From Dolichospermum compactum NIES-806 (GTDB lineage Bacteria > Cyanobacteriota > Cyanobacteriia > Cyanobacteriales > Nostocaceae): a stretch of 64,000 nucleotides of DNA. The translations under genes and the position numbers were made by a program. The stretch is taken from contig NZ_AP018316.1 in the NCBI RefSeq assembly GCF_002368115.1, positions 3,155,335 through 3,219,334 of the forward strand, written 5' to 3'. The notes beneath the pieces were generated by a model, which worked only from the letters and a program-made list of their open reading frames with translations, was not told the DNA's origin and made no database searches. Positions 1 to 8,316 of this stretch are shown piece after piece (the stretch's first letter is position 1; each line of letters starts with the position of its first letter).

Positions 1-1
1 T

Positions 2-490
2 AACGAACGGATTCGCTTCCCGAAAATTCGGGTGATTGACACTGATGGCGCACAACTGGGAATTATAACTCCTCAGGAAGCGATACAATTAGCAGAGGAA
101 AAAGAATTAGACTTAGTGCTAATTAGTGACAAGGCTGATCCGCCAGTATGTCGAATAATGGACTATGGGAAATATAAGTTTGAGCAGGAGAAGAAGGCGC
201 GGGAAGCCCGGAAGAAGCAGCACACGGCTGATGTGAAAGAAGTGAAGATGCGCTACAAGATAGAAGAACATGACTATAATGTGCGCGTTAAACAAGCCGA
301 ACGCTTCCTCAAAGATGGCGATAAAGTTAAGGCTACTGTGATGTTCCGAGGTCGGGAAATTCAACACAGTGACTTGGCAGAAACGTTGCTTAAACGAATG
401 GCTACGGATTTAGAGCCTTTTGGTGAACTTCAGCAAGCACCGAAGAAAGAAGGGCGAAATATGATGATGCTGATTTCACCAAAAAAATAA
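2..490 (+). CDS. infC: translation initiation factor IF-3 (5' end outside the window)
   Basis: IF-3 binds the 30S ribosomal subunit, prevents early joining with 50S and monitors start-codon/initiator-tRNA pairing. The frame is open from base 2, and the residues before the GTG at 32 (NERIRFPKIR) belong to the conserved start of the IF-3 N-domain, so translation does not begin at 32; roughly 15 residues are missing to the left. The N-domain (VIDTDGAQLG, LDLVLIS, PVCRIMDYGKYKFE) is followed by the Lys/Arg-rich linker and the C-domain (KVKATVMFRGRE, NMMMLISPKK). The total fits the usual length of about 175 residues. A terminator-like hairpin lies 135 bases downstream. Family assignment is certain. 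Confidence 0.97.
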   Translation, partial: NERIRFPKIRVIDTDGAQLGIITPQEAIQLAEEKELDLVLISDKADPPVCRIMDYGKYKFEQEKKAREARKKQHTADVKEVKMRYKIEEHDYNVRVKQAERFLKDGDKVKATVMFRGREIQHSDLAETLLKRMATDLEPFGELQQAPKKEGRNMMMLISPKK

Positions 491-625
491 TTTTGTCAAC
501 AACCTAGTCGTGAATGCTGTATAAATTAGTTAGTAATAGGATCTAAAATTGACACCGGGGAGATTTGTCCCATTCCCTCAGCATTCATCCATAATTAGAT
601 TTATGTCAATTTATTCTAAAATGAT

Positions 626-676
626 AGTCCTGACGGCTGAGTGGTAAAAATAATACTCAGTTGTTCAGGACTTTTG
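626..676 (+). terminator. hairpin with T tail downstream of infC
   Basis: The arms AGTCCTGA-CGG-CTGAGT and ACTCAG-TTGT-TCAGGACT pair as two stacked stems (6 and 8 bp) around an A-rich loop and are followed by TTTT. It is the only obvious Rho-independent signal between infC and the convergent modBC gene. It lies far from the infC stop codon, so it could also belong to a transcript I do not see. Confidence 0.55.
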
Positions 677-743
677 CTATGGTTTTAGAGAGGAATCAGG
701 AGTCAGGAGAATGAAGAAGAAAGGAGAATAAGGGAGAATTAAG

Positions 744-767
744 AGTTTCAGGGTTAAAAAAGTGAAT
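744..767 (-). repeat. 24-bp dispersed repeat, copy 1
   Basis: The 24 bases here are the exact reverse complement of 44766-44789. Both copies are intergenic, and the bases beyond them are also similar, so they look like fragments of one dispersed repeat. Confidence 0.6.
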
Positions 768-831
768 TAGGTGTGAGTAATAAGCATTGAAACTGTTTAT
801 GGCGATTAGAAATCACTACTACACAAACAAA

Positions 832-947
832 GTCCACCTACGTGGACTAATGAAGAATCAAGGCTTTTGAACCCACGTATCCCTTACGGGACCGTAGGAA
901 TAGGTGGGTTTCGTCTGTGTGCAAGATGAACCGCGACTTCTAGTCGC
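832..947. repeat. cluster of three small palindromes in the infC-modBC gap
   Basis: The 487-base gap between infC and modBC holds no open gene. It contains a run of perfect or near-perfect dyads: GTCCAC-4-GTGGAC (832-847), ACCCAC paired with GTGGGT (871-876 and 904-909), and GCGACT-3-AGTCGC (933-947). This composition is typical of dispersed cyanobacterial extragenic palindromes. Part of the flanking sequence (744-767) recurs inverted at 44766-44789. Confidence 0.5.
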
Positions 948-977
948 CAGGTGGGAATAAATTAGACTGGATGGTTT

Positions 978-2774
978 TTACTCCATTAACAGTAATTGCG
1001 AAGGTTCTAATTGTACGTACCAGGGAAAAGGTTGATTTTGAATATTTTTCCATTTTTCTTTATATATTTCTCCTTGTAAGTGATAATCATGGGGATGATT
1101 ACCAGGAGAATGTAGTTTGAGAAATACTGTCATGCGATGAGGTGTTTCACTGGTACGCACTAAATAACAGGGAAAGGTATTTACTTTTTGAGGATCTTTG
1201 GTGAAAATTAAATGATGAGCGCGAATACCCACATGAGATAATTGTGAAGGCATTTTTTCTCTGATTTGGAGACTGCAATCCCAATCAATTGCTTTTATCC
1301 GTTGGGGAGATAAAATACTCGCACGGGAAAAGTTTTTACAACCTGTAAGTTGGGCAACATTTATACTGGCAGGATGTTGGAAAATCTCATATTTAGAACC
1401 ATGATGTGCTTCTTTTCCCTGTTCTAATACTAATAGATTGGGACATAACCGATAGGCTTCTTCCATATTATGAGTAACAAACAAGGTGACACCAGAATAA
1501 TCATCGAGAATTTCTGTAACTTGTTGTTCTAATTGACTGCGAAGATGGGTATCTAAAGCGGAAAATGGTTCATCTAAAAGTAATGCTTCTGGTTTGCTTG
1601 CTAAAGCCCTAGCTAATGCTACCCGTTGCTGTTGTCCCCCGGAAAGTTGATGCGGATAGCGATCGCCAAATCCTTGTAATTGCATGGCTATTAACTGCTT
1701 TTCTACCTCTTCTTTGACATTTACAGATTTGGGTATGCCAAAGGCGATATTTTCCGCCACAGTAATATGTGGAAATAGGGCATAGTTTTGGAATAAAAAA
1801 CCAATTCGGCGTTGATGAATGGGCATATCAATTTTCTTTTCTGAGTCAAATAATACCCGATTATTTAAAACTATTTGTCCTTTATTTGGTGTTTCTATGC
1901 CGGCAATACAACGCAAAATCATACTTTTTCCTGCCCCAGAACCTCCCAATAATCCCAATGGTTGATTATCTGTGTTTAAGGTAACTTGAAGATAAAAATT
2001 AGCTAGTCTTTTTTCAATATCTAAAAATAAGCTGTTTGAAGAATAATCTTTTAATAGAAAGGAAGATTTATTTGCTAATTCTATTTTATTTCCAGATGGT
2101 TTTGTCAATCTTGATTTATATGAAAGTTCTTGCCAAAAGTTAGCTAGAATAATCCCGGAAAGGGAAATAATCATCATGGTAATTGACCAAAACCAAGCTT
2201 CATTAATTGCCCCAGCTTCTACTGCGAAATATATCGCCATTGGTATAGTTTGCGTTTGTCCAGGGATATTTCCTGCTAACATCAAAGTTGCCCCAAATTC
2301 ACCTAAAGCCCGCGCAAATGCTAAGGTGGTAGCAGCAATAATCCCCGGAAATGCCAGGGGTAAACTAATGCGCCAAAAAATTGTCAATTCCTTCGCACCT
2401 AATGTTCTGGCTACGCGCAGTAAATTGGTATCAATTTGACTAAAAGCTGCTAATGCAGTTTTATACATCAATGGGAATGAAACTACTATAGCAGCGATCG
2501 CCGCACCATACCAAGTAAATACAATTGTCGTATTGAAGGGTTCTAGTAGTTTACCCACTGGACCATTTTTCCCAAAGAATATCAGCAGTAAAAACCCAAC
2601 CACAGTGGGGGGTAAAATCAACGGTGCGACAAATATCCCCTCAATTAAAGATTTACCTTTACCACGATATCCCAACATCCAATAAGCAGCAGATACACCC
2701 AAAAAGAAGGTGATAAATGTTGCCAGTAAAGCCGTTTTTAACGATATCCAAAGCGGTGATAAATCCTGTGGCAT
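978..2774 (-). CDS. modBC: molybdate ABC transporter, fused permease and ATPase (ModBC)
   Basis: Membrane permease and ATPase of a molybdate importer joined in one 598-residue chain; the usual ModB and ModC are separate proteins. Residues 1-215 are a ModB-type permease with about five membrane segments and the EAA-type loop (ALGEFGATLMLAGN, 156-169). Residues 245-480 are the ATPase: Walker A GGSGAGKS at 277-284, signature LSGGQQQ at 377-383, Walker B LLLDEP at 398-403. The last 100 residues resemble a TOBE/MOP oxyanion-sensing tail but are divergent. Such ModBC fusions are known in heterocystous cyanobacteria. It lies downstream of modA on the same strand, with a palindromic element in the 341-base gap. 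Wolframate or vanadate as substrate cannot be excluded. Confidence 0.93.
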   Translation of the reverse strand: MPQDLSPLWISLKTALLATFITFFLGVSAAYWMLGYRGKGKSLIEGIFVAPLILPPTVVGFLLLIFFGKNGPVGKLLEPFNTTIVFTWYGAAIAAIVVSFPLMYKTALAAFSQIDTNLLRVARTLGAKELTIFWRISLPLAFPGIIAATTLAFARALGEFGATLMLAGNIPGQTQTIPMAIYFAVEAGAINEAWFWSITMMIISLSGIILANFWQELSYKSRLTKPSGNKIELANKSSFLLKDYSSNSLFLDIEKRLANFYLQVTLNTDNQPLGLLGGSGAGKSMILRCIAGIETPNKGQIVLNNRVLFDSEKKIDMPIHQRRIGFLFQNYALFPHITVAENIAFGIPKSVNVKEEVEKQLIAMQLQGFGDRYPHQLSGGQQQRVALARALASKPEALLLDEPFSALDTHLRSQLEQQVTEILDDYSGVTLFVTHNMEEAYRLCPNLLVLEQGKEAHHGSKYEIFQHPASINVAQLTGCKNFSRASILSPQRIKAIDWDCSLQIREKMPSQLSHVGIRAHHLIFTKDPQKVNTFPCYLVRTSETPHRMTVFLKLHSPGNHPHDYHLQGEIYKEKWKNIQNQPFPWYVQLEPSQLLLME

Positions 2775-2903
2775 AGTTTTAATAAAGATGTAAGTAGGGT
2801 TTGCTGATAGCGTAGCGTGGCATAGGCCATAAAAGTTGTCTGTGAGGGCTAGAAATTCAGGAGTTCATGAGTATGGCTGCCACGCTGCACTATCAGGAGG
2901 TAG

Positions 2904-2922
2904 GGGCGCAGGGCCTGCGCCC
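2904..2922. repeat. perfect 9-bp-arm palindrome between modA and modBC
   Basis: GGGCGCAGG and CCTGCGCCC are separated by one base. It sits in the modA-modBC gap beside the larger element at 2941-3064. Confidence 0.5.
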
Positions 2923-2940
2923 ATTCAGGAGTATGGCTAA

Positions 2941-3064
2941 GGGACTTCCAATTAAAAAAATACCCAAAAATTTCTTGTGGTGCGGGACGAAAAGCCTGCT
3001 AATCATCAAGGACAGGCAGGATGCCCATCCCACAAAATTGGGTAATTTATTTTTTGGTGTTCCC
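2941..3064. repeat. MITE-like imperfect palindrome between modA and modBC
   Basis: The segment starts GGGACTTCCA and ends TGGTGTTCCC, which are imperfect inverted ends (7 of 10). The arms continue inward with ACCCAA and TGTGG tracts that match on the opposite strand, so the whole 124 bases can fold on itself. It has no coding capacity. It splits what would otherwise be a modA-modBC operon. The flanks carry fragments of another repeat (CCACGCTGC near 2880 and 3070). Confidence 0.5.
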
Positions 3065-3115
3065 TAACGCCACGCTGCGCTATCAGGAAACCCTACTTAA
3101 TTAACTCAATTATGA

Positions 3116-3910
3116 CTAAGGCAGAATAAATCCATATTTTTTGAATACAGCTTTAGCTTGATTGCTAGATAAAAATTGAGAAAATTCTTTAGCAGTATCA
3201 ACATTTTTGCTACCTTTAACAACTGCTAAGGGATAAATAATGGGAGAGTGGTATTTTTCATCGGCTGTAACTACAACTTTGACTTTATCAGAGATTTTGG
3301 CATCAGTTATATAAACTAACCCTGCATCAGCATTACCACTTTCTACAGATGCTAAAACCTGACGCACGTTATTCGCAAAAACCAGTTTTGATTTAATTTC
3401 TGACCAAATTTTCAACTTTTCTAATACTTGTTGTCCATATTGTCCTGCGGGTACAGTTCTGGGTTCACCAATAGCGATTTTTTTGACTTTGGCATCTTTA
3501 AGATTGTAGAAACTAGTGACACCAACGGCATTTTTAGGGACTACCAAAACTAATTTGTTTTTAGCAATGATATTCCGAGTTCCTGCAACTAAAAGTCCTT
3601 TTTGTTCTAAAGCATCTATTTGTTTTTTTGCCGCAGATATAAAAATATCCGCCGGCGCACCTTGTTCTATTTGCTGCTGTAATGCACCGGAACTACCAAA
3701 GTTATAATTTATTTTGACGTTTGTTTTACTTTGTTGGTAAAGGGGTTTAATTTCTTCTAGTACCTCTTTTAAACTAGCAGCGGCGGATATAATTAAGTTT
3801 GTATTAGATTGTGCGAAAATCGGCGATGAAATTAGGCTGGGTAAGCCAATTGTCAATAGCAAAGTGGCTAATGCTGTAGCAATAAAGACTAATAATTTTA
3901 TGCTTTTCAT
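3116..3910 (-). CDS. modA: periplasmic molybdate-binding protein ModA
   Basis: Substrate-binding protein that captures molybdate in the periplasm and delivers it to ModBC. It has a Sec signal peptide (hydrophobic residues about 8-33 ending SPIFAQ), then ISAAASLKEVLEEI, NFGSSGALQQQIEQGAPADIF and GLVYITDAK, all characteristic of the ModA/type-2 binding fold. Its 264 residues fit the family. It is the first gene of the mod locus; the 271 bases before it hold three dyads of the type TACCAA...TTGGTA that are likely operator sites. It is not downstream of a recognisable modE. Confidence 0.94.
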   Translation of the reverse strand: MKSIKLLVFIATALATLLLTIGLPSLISSPIFAQSNTNLIISAAASLKEVLEEIKPLYQQSKTNVKINYNFGSSGALQQQIEQGAPADIFISAAKKQIDALEQKGLLVAGTRNIIAKNKLVLVVPKNAVGVTSFYNLKDAKVKKIAIGEPRTVPAGQYGQQVLEKLKIWSEIKSKLVFANNVRQVLASVESGNADAGLVYITDAKISDKVKVVVTADEKYHSPIIYPLAVVKGSKNVDTAKEFSQFLSSNQAKAVFKKYGFILP

Positions 3911-3950
3911 TGGTAAACAGGATGGGGGAAATTTTTAGTGCTGGCGTTAA

Positions 3951-4130
3951 CTTGGTATACTTTCACCAAGACTACTATATTAGTTACCAATTATCTTGGT
4001 AAAACTGCATTGAGAAAATAAACCTATCTCAGATGATTTATCTTAAAAATTGGACATAGACTGTATCTAAGATTACTTTTTGCCAGATTATATGAATAAG
4101 TATCTATAATATTTACCAACTTAATTGGTA
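3951..4130 (-). promoter_or_regulatory. three related dyads upstream of modA, candidate operators
   Basis: Three inverted repeats share a half-site: CTTGGT-8-ACCAAG at 3951-3970, TTACCAA-5-TTGGTAA at 3984-4002 and TACCAA-5-TTGGTA at 4114-4130. They lie 40 to 220 bases before the modA start codon, in a stretch without genes. Repetition of one half-site with fixed 5-base spacing in two of them suggests a dimeric repressor or activator. They do not resemble the E. coli ModE site. The regulator is unknown. Confidence 0.5.
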
Positions 4131-4181
4131 GTTCTATTACTTGAGTTTTTCCTCCTCTCTAGAAAATAGAGAGGAAATCAT

Positions 4182-5015
4182 TCAAGTATGAAATATGACT
4201 GTAATTAGGGGGAGAAAGGCGAGGAGAAAAATCCGCCAGGATGGCAATTGTGCTGCTGGTATTGGTTCAGGTGGTGTTAATAAGGCTTCTATTCTTTGTT
4301 CCAAGCGATCGCCTGTCCCCAAAGCCGCACAACAAATATCTGAGGTAATGGAGTTGTTGCTAACGACCAATAACAAAGATTCTGCTAATATTAGAGGATC
4401 TACTTGGGATGCAGCATAACTATCAGCCCGTAATTCTCGCAAAACTAACAATTCTTGCCATAAAGGCTCGGTATTTGGCAACCAAGCGGTACAAGAACGC
4501 ATCCAGCCCAGCCAAAAGAACCAAAACGTATCCCTATACTGATAATGCCCTTGTTCGTGGGCTAAAACACTTTCTAGATGGACTGGAGAGAGGGTTTGTA
4601 GTAGTCCTTGACTAACGACTAATTCAGGTTGCCAAAAACCCATTTGTCCGGCAAATAAAGCTTGAGTTTCTAGGAGTCTGGCAGATTTACCATCTAGGGT
4701 AATTTGAGGACATTCACGGGCAGATTTAATGGCTTTCCAGCCCTGAAAAGCTAGTTTGATACCAAAGATATTAAAAAATCCCAGAAAAATTAAGGCCAGG
4801 AGATAGCTAAAAGAGTCGGTATACATTCCGCCCATTTTTCCCTGCGTACCCATGCAGACTACAGAGGTGACTGTCATGAAGATGAGTAAGGGGGGAAAAA
4901 GGAATAAAAATAGGGTTTTCTGCCAGCGTAAATACCAATTTCCTTGGGGGATTTTGCCAAAGAATCGCAACCACCAAGCAATGGTAACAGCGGTAACAAT
5001 CATCAGTAAGTGCAT
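4182..5015 (-). CDS. M56/BlaR1-type membrane metallopeptidase
   Basis: Membrane-embedded zinc peptidase of the M56 group. The 277-residue chain has hydrophobic segments near 1-17, 32-55, 68-90 and at the C terminus. The zinc motif HEQGH is at 153-157, followed by the DTFWFFWLGW segment, and a downstream glutamate (LRELRAD) is the likely third ligand. It lacks the penicillin-sensing domain of BlaR1. The ATG at 5015 is preferred because it lies 4 bases after the stop of the BlaI-type gene; an upstream in-frame codon at 5084 would run through that gene. In this pairing the peptidase usually inactivates the repressor in response to a signal, here unknown. Confidence 0.86.
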   Translation of the reverse strand: MHLLMIVTAVTIAWWLRFFGKIPQGNWYLRWQKTLFLFLFPPLLIFMTVTSVVCMGTQGKMGGMYTDSFSYLLALIFLGFFNIFGIKLAFQGWKAIKSARECPQITLDGKSARLLETQALFAGQMGFWQPELVVSQGLLQTLSPVHLESVLAHEQGHYQYRDTFWFFWLGWMRSCTAWLPNTEPLWQELLVLRELRADSYAASQVDPLILAESLLLVVSNNSITSDICCAALGTGDRLEQRIEALLTPPEPIPAAQLPSWRIFLLAFLPLITVIFHT

Positions 5016-5019
5016 AATG

Positions 5020-5439
5020 TTACTTTTCTCCTCTGGCTTCCCGTGCTGCTTGGATGCGTTTAGCGATCGCTTCGATTTGGTCACTAGCAGCTTGATCTAA
5101 ACTATCAGCAAATGCCGCAATCACATCAGGATTTCCCACTGCTAAAAATCGCTGTAGTTGATCATGTGCCTTAATTACCTCTGCTTGTTGTTTAGTCAGT
5201 AAGGGCTGCCAATAAAAGGCTTTCCCTTGTTTATTGCAAGCTAACCAGCCTTTTTCCGTTAGCCGACGCAGAACTGTAGTTACAGAAGTATAAGCCAATT
5301 CGCGGTTAGGATCAGCTAAAATGCGATCGTGTACATCTTTGACAGTAACAGAACTCAGTTCCCAGACGATATTGAGAATTTCTGCTTCCAACGGACCAAG
5401 GGACATTTGTTTGGGACGATAATCGGGTAAAGGAGCCAT
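5020..5439 (-). CDS. BlaI/MecI/CopY-family winged-helix repressor
   Basis: DNA-binding repressor of the BlaI/MecI type: MSLGPLEAEILNIVWE, then VTVKDVHDRIL and LAYTSVTTVLRRLTEKGWL form the winged helix, followed by GKAFYWQPLLTKQQAE and a helical dimerisation tail. The frame stays open to 5526, but the residues beyond MAPLPDY are not family-like, so the ATG at 5439 is chosen (5460 is possible). This leaves about 100 bases of divergent promoter before the KdpD-like gene at 5537. It forms a two-gene unit with the M56 peptidase. Its operator is probably in the divergent gap. Confidence 0.86.
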   Translation of the reverse strand: MAPLPDYRPKQMSLGPLEAEILNIVWELSSVTVKDVHDRILADPNRELAYTSVTTVLRRLTEKGWLACNKQGKAFYWQPLLTKQQAEVIKAHDQLQRFLAVGNPDVIAAFADSLDQAASDQIEAIAKRIQAAREARGEK

Positions 5440-5536
5440 ATTGATAATTGAAGATGTCATCTGGATTTTATCGCTTCTAGAATCCGTCAGACCCAATAAT
5501 TTGTAAAAAAACAGATTTACTCTCATATTTCCAATT

Positions 5537-6658
5537 ATGTCTTATCCCCATACACCCTCCCCTGACAGTTCTTATATTCGTCCTACTCGTCGCGGAAAGC
5601 ATAAAATATTCATTGGTATGGCTCCTGGTGTGGGAAAAACTTACAGAATGCTAGAAGAAGCACATCAACTGCAACAAGAAGGTATTGATGTTGTTATTGG
5701 CATTATCGAAACTCATGGACGCAAAGATACTGCTGTCAAAGCTATAGGATTAGAAGTAGTTCCGAAAAAAGCCAATATTCATAAAAATATCAACCTCCAA
5801 GAAATGGACACAGAGGCAATTTTAAACCGCTCTCCCCAATTGGTATTAGTTGATGAATTAGCACATACAAATATTCCTGGTTCACCTAGAGAAAAACGCT
5901 GTCAAGATGTAGAAGTGATTTTAGCAGCCGGCATAGATGTTTACTCTACTGTGAATATTCAACATTTAGAAAGTTTGAATGATTTAGTAGCCGGAATTAC
6001 GGGTGTCGTCGTCCGAGAACGCATTCCAGATAGATTGCTGGATGAAGCTGATGCTGTGGTTGTCATTGATGTAACTCCAGAAACTTTAGAAGAACGGTTA
6101 CGGGAGGGTAAAATTTATGCTGCTAATAAAATTGAGCAATCTTTAGAAAACTTTTTTCAACGTCGTAACCTGATTGCTTTGCGAGAATTAGCATTAAGAG
6201 AAGTTGCAGATACAGTTGAGGAAGAAGCAAATACTTCCATCTCTCCTGGGCAAATTCGCACTGTCCATGAGCGAGTTTTGATATGTGTATCTACCTATCC
6301 AAATTCGATTCAATTATTACGACGTGGGGCGCGAATTGCTAATTATATGAATGCTAAATTATATACTGTATTCATTGCTGATCCTGAACGGTTTTTGACT
6401 AAAGAAGAAACTTTACATATTCATACTTGTGAGAAACTATGCCGAGAATTTGGTGGTGAATTTCTTCATGTTAAAAGTAACAATGTCGCTCAAGCGATCG
6501 CACAAGTTGCCGCAACCAATTATATCACACAAATAGTCATCGGCGAAAGTCAACAACCTCGATGGAAAAGATTTTTTAAACGTTCTTTTACACAACGCTT
6601 GCTGGAGTTAATTAGAGATCAGCACATAGATTTACATATTATCGCCACAGAGAAATAA
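5537..6658 (+). CDS. KdpD-like sensor protein lacking the histidine kinase
   Basis: Corresponds to the cytoplasmic N-terminal part of the KdpD potassium sensor. Residues 20-235 are the KdpD domain with the Walker A-like GMAPGVGKT (27-35), LVDELAHTN (Walker B-like, near 104-112) and STVNIQHLESLND. Residues 245-373 are a UspA-like domain (HERVLICVSTYPNS). There are no membrane segments and no kinase domain; E. coli KdpD has about 890 residues. Short KdpD proteins of this design are known in Anabaena within kdp operons, but no kdpABC genes are in this window. It is divergent from the BlaI-type gene. Confidence 0.86.
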   Translation: MSYPHTPSPDSSYIRPTRRGKHKIFIGMAPGVGKTYRMLEEAHQLQQEGIDVVIGIIETHGRKDTAVKAIGLEVVPKKANIHKNINLQEMDTEAILNRSPQLVLVDELAHTNIPGSPREKRCQDVEVILAAGIDVYSTVNIQHLESLNDLVAGITGVVVRERIPDRLLDEADAVVVIDVTPETLEERLREGKIYAANKIEQSLENFFQRRNLIALRELALREVADTVEEEANTSISPGQIRTVHERVLICVSTYPNSIQLLRRGARIANYMNAKLYTVFIADPERFLTKEETLHIHTCEKLCREFGGEFLHVKSNNVAQAIAQVAATNYITQIVIGESQQPRWKRFFKRSFTQRLLELIRDQHIDLHIIATEK

Positions 6659-6941
6659 ATTTTAATATTTATTAATCTATCTTAGATAAGATGCAATTTT
6701 TTTCCTTTGTGTATAGTGTAAATGTCAAACCCTAATTGCCAAATTATTGACCGATAAATTCAGGATATTGCAGTTATCCAAAGTGTAAAATTTAATTACG
6801 AAACTATGCCATAGTAGGCTGTTACTCCCGACTTCCGCTGTACAATTGTTAGTGAATATTAAGGATGCTTTTACCAAACATTAACCTAAAAAGCCGAATA
6901 TACTCATTATCATTAGTTAGCAAGCTAATATCGAGGTATAT

Positions 6942-7472
6942 ATGTTTAAGAAAATTTTAGTCGCAGTAGATCGCTCAGATATGAGTGTAAAAGTTTTTGA
7001 GCAAGCTTTATCTTTAGCCAAGATCACATCTGCAAATTTAATGTTACTGCACGTTTTATCACAGGAAGAGGAAGGCAGTCCAGAGGCGCTGATTTTCCCC
7101 AATATTGACTACTATCCTGGCTGGAACGAGCAAAGCTTTAAATTATATCAAGAACATTGGGAAAAATTTAAGAACGAAGGCTGGCAAATGTTACAGTCAT
7201 GGAGCGCCCAAGCTAATACATCTGGTGTTAATACAGAATTTACCCAAAATACTGGTAGTCCAGGACGAATGATTTGTGAATTAGCCACTGACTGGAATGC
7301 TGACTTAATTATCATGGGACGACGGGGACGTTCTGGACTGGCGGAATTTTTTCTCGGTAGTGTGAGTAATTATGTTTTACATCATGCACCTTGTTCGGTG
7401 CAGATTGTTCATGTTCCTATTAGTTCCCCAGCGGTAAATGTTTCTTCAGCAGCTACTACGGTTAGTAACTAA
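6942..7472 (+). CDS. universal stress protein, UspA family, ATP-binding type
   Basis: Single-domain universal stress protein of 176 residues. It starts MFKKILVAVDRSD and carries the ATP-binding signature of the nucleotide-binding subgroup, MGRRGRSG followed by GSVSNYVLHHAPCSV. The segment near residues 45-80 (GWNEQSFKLYQEHWEK) is a long insertion often seen in cyanobacterial members. It is monocistronic as far as visible, 283 bases after the KdpD-like gene, whose C terminus carries a related fold. The gap before it shows no other feature. Confidence 0.9.
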   Translation: MFKKILVAVDRSDMSVKVFEQALSLAKITSANLMLLHVLSQEEEGSPEALIFPNIDYYPGWNEQSFKLYQEHWEKFKNEGWQMLQSWSAQANTSGVNTEFTQNTGSPGRMICELATDWNADLIIMGRRGRSGLAEFFLGSVSNYVLHHAPCSVQIVHVPISSPAVNVSSAATTVSN

Positions 7473-7483
7473 TTCTTAGATGA

Positions 7484-7776
7484 GGCTGCATAGAATCAGA
7501 TCTCCAGAATTATTAACCGCAGATAAACGCGAGTTCGACGAAAATAATTTAACCCCCCTGGTAAACCTCTCCTTTGCACCTCTCCCTAACCCTCTCCTCT
7601 TAGGAGAGGGAAAAGGAATAACATTTAATACTGGAGAGGCTTAAAGGACTAATTATGTATTGGTAATAAGAGGTTAAAATGCTCCTCTCCGTGTCGGATA
7701 GGGGTTGGGGTGAGGTTCATCGAACTCACGCAGATAAAGACGGATAAGTTAATAGATTTTATGATTCTGTGCAGTC
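7484..7776. repeat. MITE-like element in the hoxE upstream region
   Basis: The ends GGCTGCATAGAATCA and TGATTCTGTGCAGTC are inverted repeats matching at 13 of 15 positions. The 293-base interior carries the AACCGCAGATAAACGC motif and a nested palindrome CCCTCTCCT-3-AGGAGAGGG (7590-7610), suggesting one repeat inserted in another. A shorter copy with the same ends is at 19056-19147. The right end is 27 bases before the hoxE start codon, so the element occupies almost the whole 331-base usp-hoxE gap. Confidence 0.65.
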
Positions 7777-7803
7777 TTAAATAAAGTTGGTCTGTGAAAA
7801 AAT

Positions 7804-8316
7804 ATGAAAACATCAGTTCCACCTTCTTCAACTCATCCCAGTGGAGACAAGCGTTTAAAGATTTTGGACGCAACTATTAAGCGTCATCAATACCAACAAG
7901 ATGCACTTATTGAAATTCTACATCGGGCTTCTGAATTATTTGGTTATCTAGAACTGGATTTATTACTGTACATTTCCCATAGTTTGAAGTTACCACCTAG
8001 TCGAGTCTATGGGGTGGCTACTTTCTATCATTTGTTTTCCCTCGCCCCAAAAGGGGTTCATAACTGTGTGGTTTGTACGGGTACAGCTTGTTATGTTAAA
8101 GGCTCAACAGCGATCTTAACCCAGTTGGAAAAATTAACGCAAATTCACGCAGGAGAAACTACCACAAATGGTCAAATTTCTTTGATAACAGCTAGATGTT
8201 TGGGGGCTTGTGGAATTGCTCCGGCGGTAGTCTTTGATGGTGTTGTTTTAGGTAATCAAACCCCGGAATCAGTTGGCGAAAAAGTGGGAGAATGGTGGCA
8301 AAATGGAACTAAGTGA
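7804..8316 (+). CDS. hoxE: bidirectional hydrogenase diaphorase subunit HoxE
   Basis: Small [2Fe-2S] subunit of the diaphorase part of the bidirectional NAD(P)-linked NiFe-hydrogenase, homologous to complex I subunit NuoE. Of 170 residues, the helical N-domain (ALIEILHRASELFGYL) is followed by a thioredoxin-like domain with cluster ligands in CTGTAC and CLGAC. PSRVYGVATFYHLF is the typical NuoE/HoxE signature. It is the first gene of the hox cluster and overlaps hoxF by 14 bases, implying translational coupling. Its promoter would have to lie in or beside the palindromic element that ends 27 bases upstream. Confidence 0.96.
   Translation: MKTSVPPSSTHPSGDKRLKILDATIKRHQYQQDALIEILHRASELFGYLELDLLLYISHSLKLPPSRVYGVATFYHLFSLAPKGVHNCVVCTGTACYVKGSTAILTQLEKLTQIHAGETTTNGQISLITARCLGACGIAPAVVFDGVVLGNQTPESVGEKVGEWWQNGTK

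Noticed and set aside
5440..5526. Longer start of the BlaI-type repressor at 5526
   Set aside because: Residues before MAPLPDY are not family-like and would leave only 10 bases between divergent start codons.
8273..8302. TTG start of hoxF at 8273
   Set aside because: It would extend the protein only into hoxE-coding sequence with no HoxF-like residues; the ATG at 8303 gives the normal N terminus.
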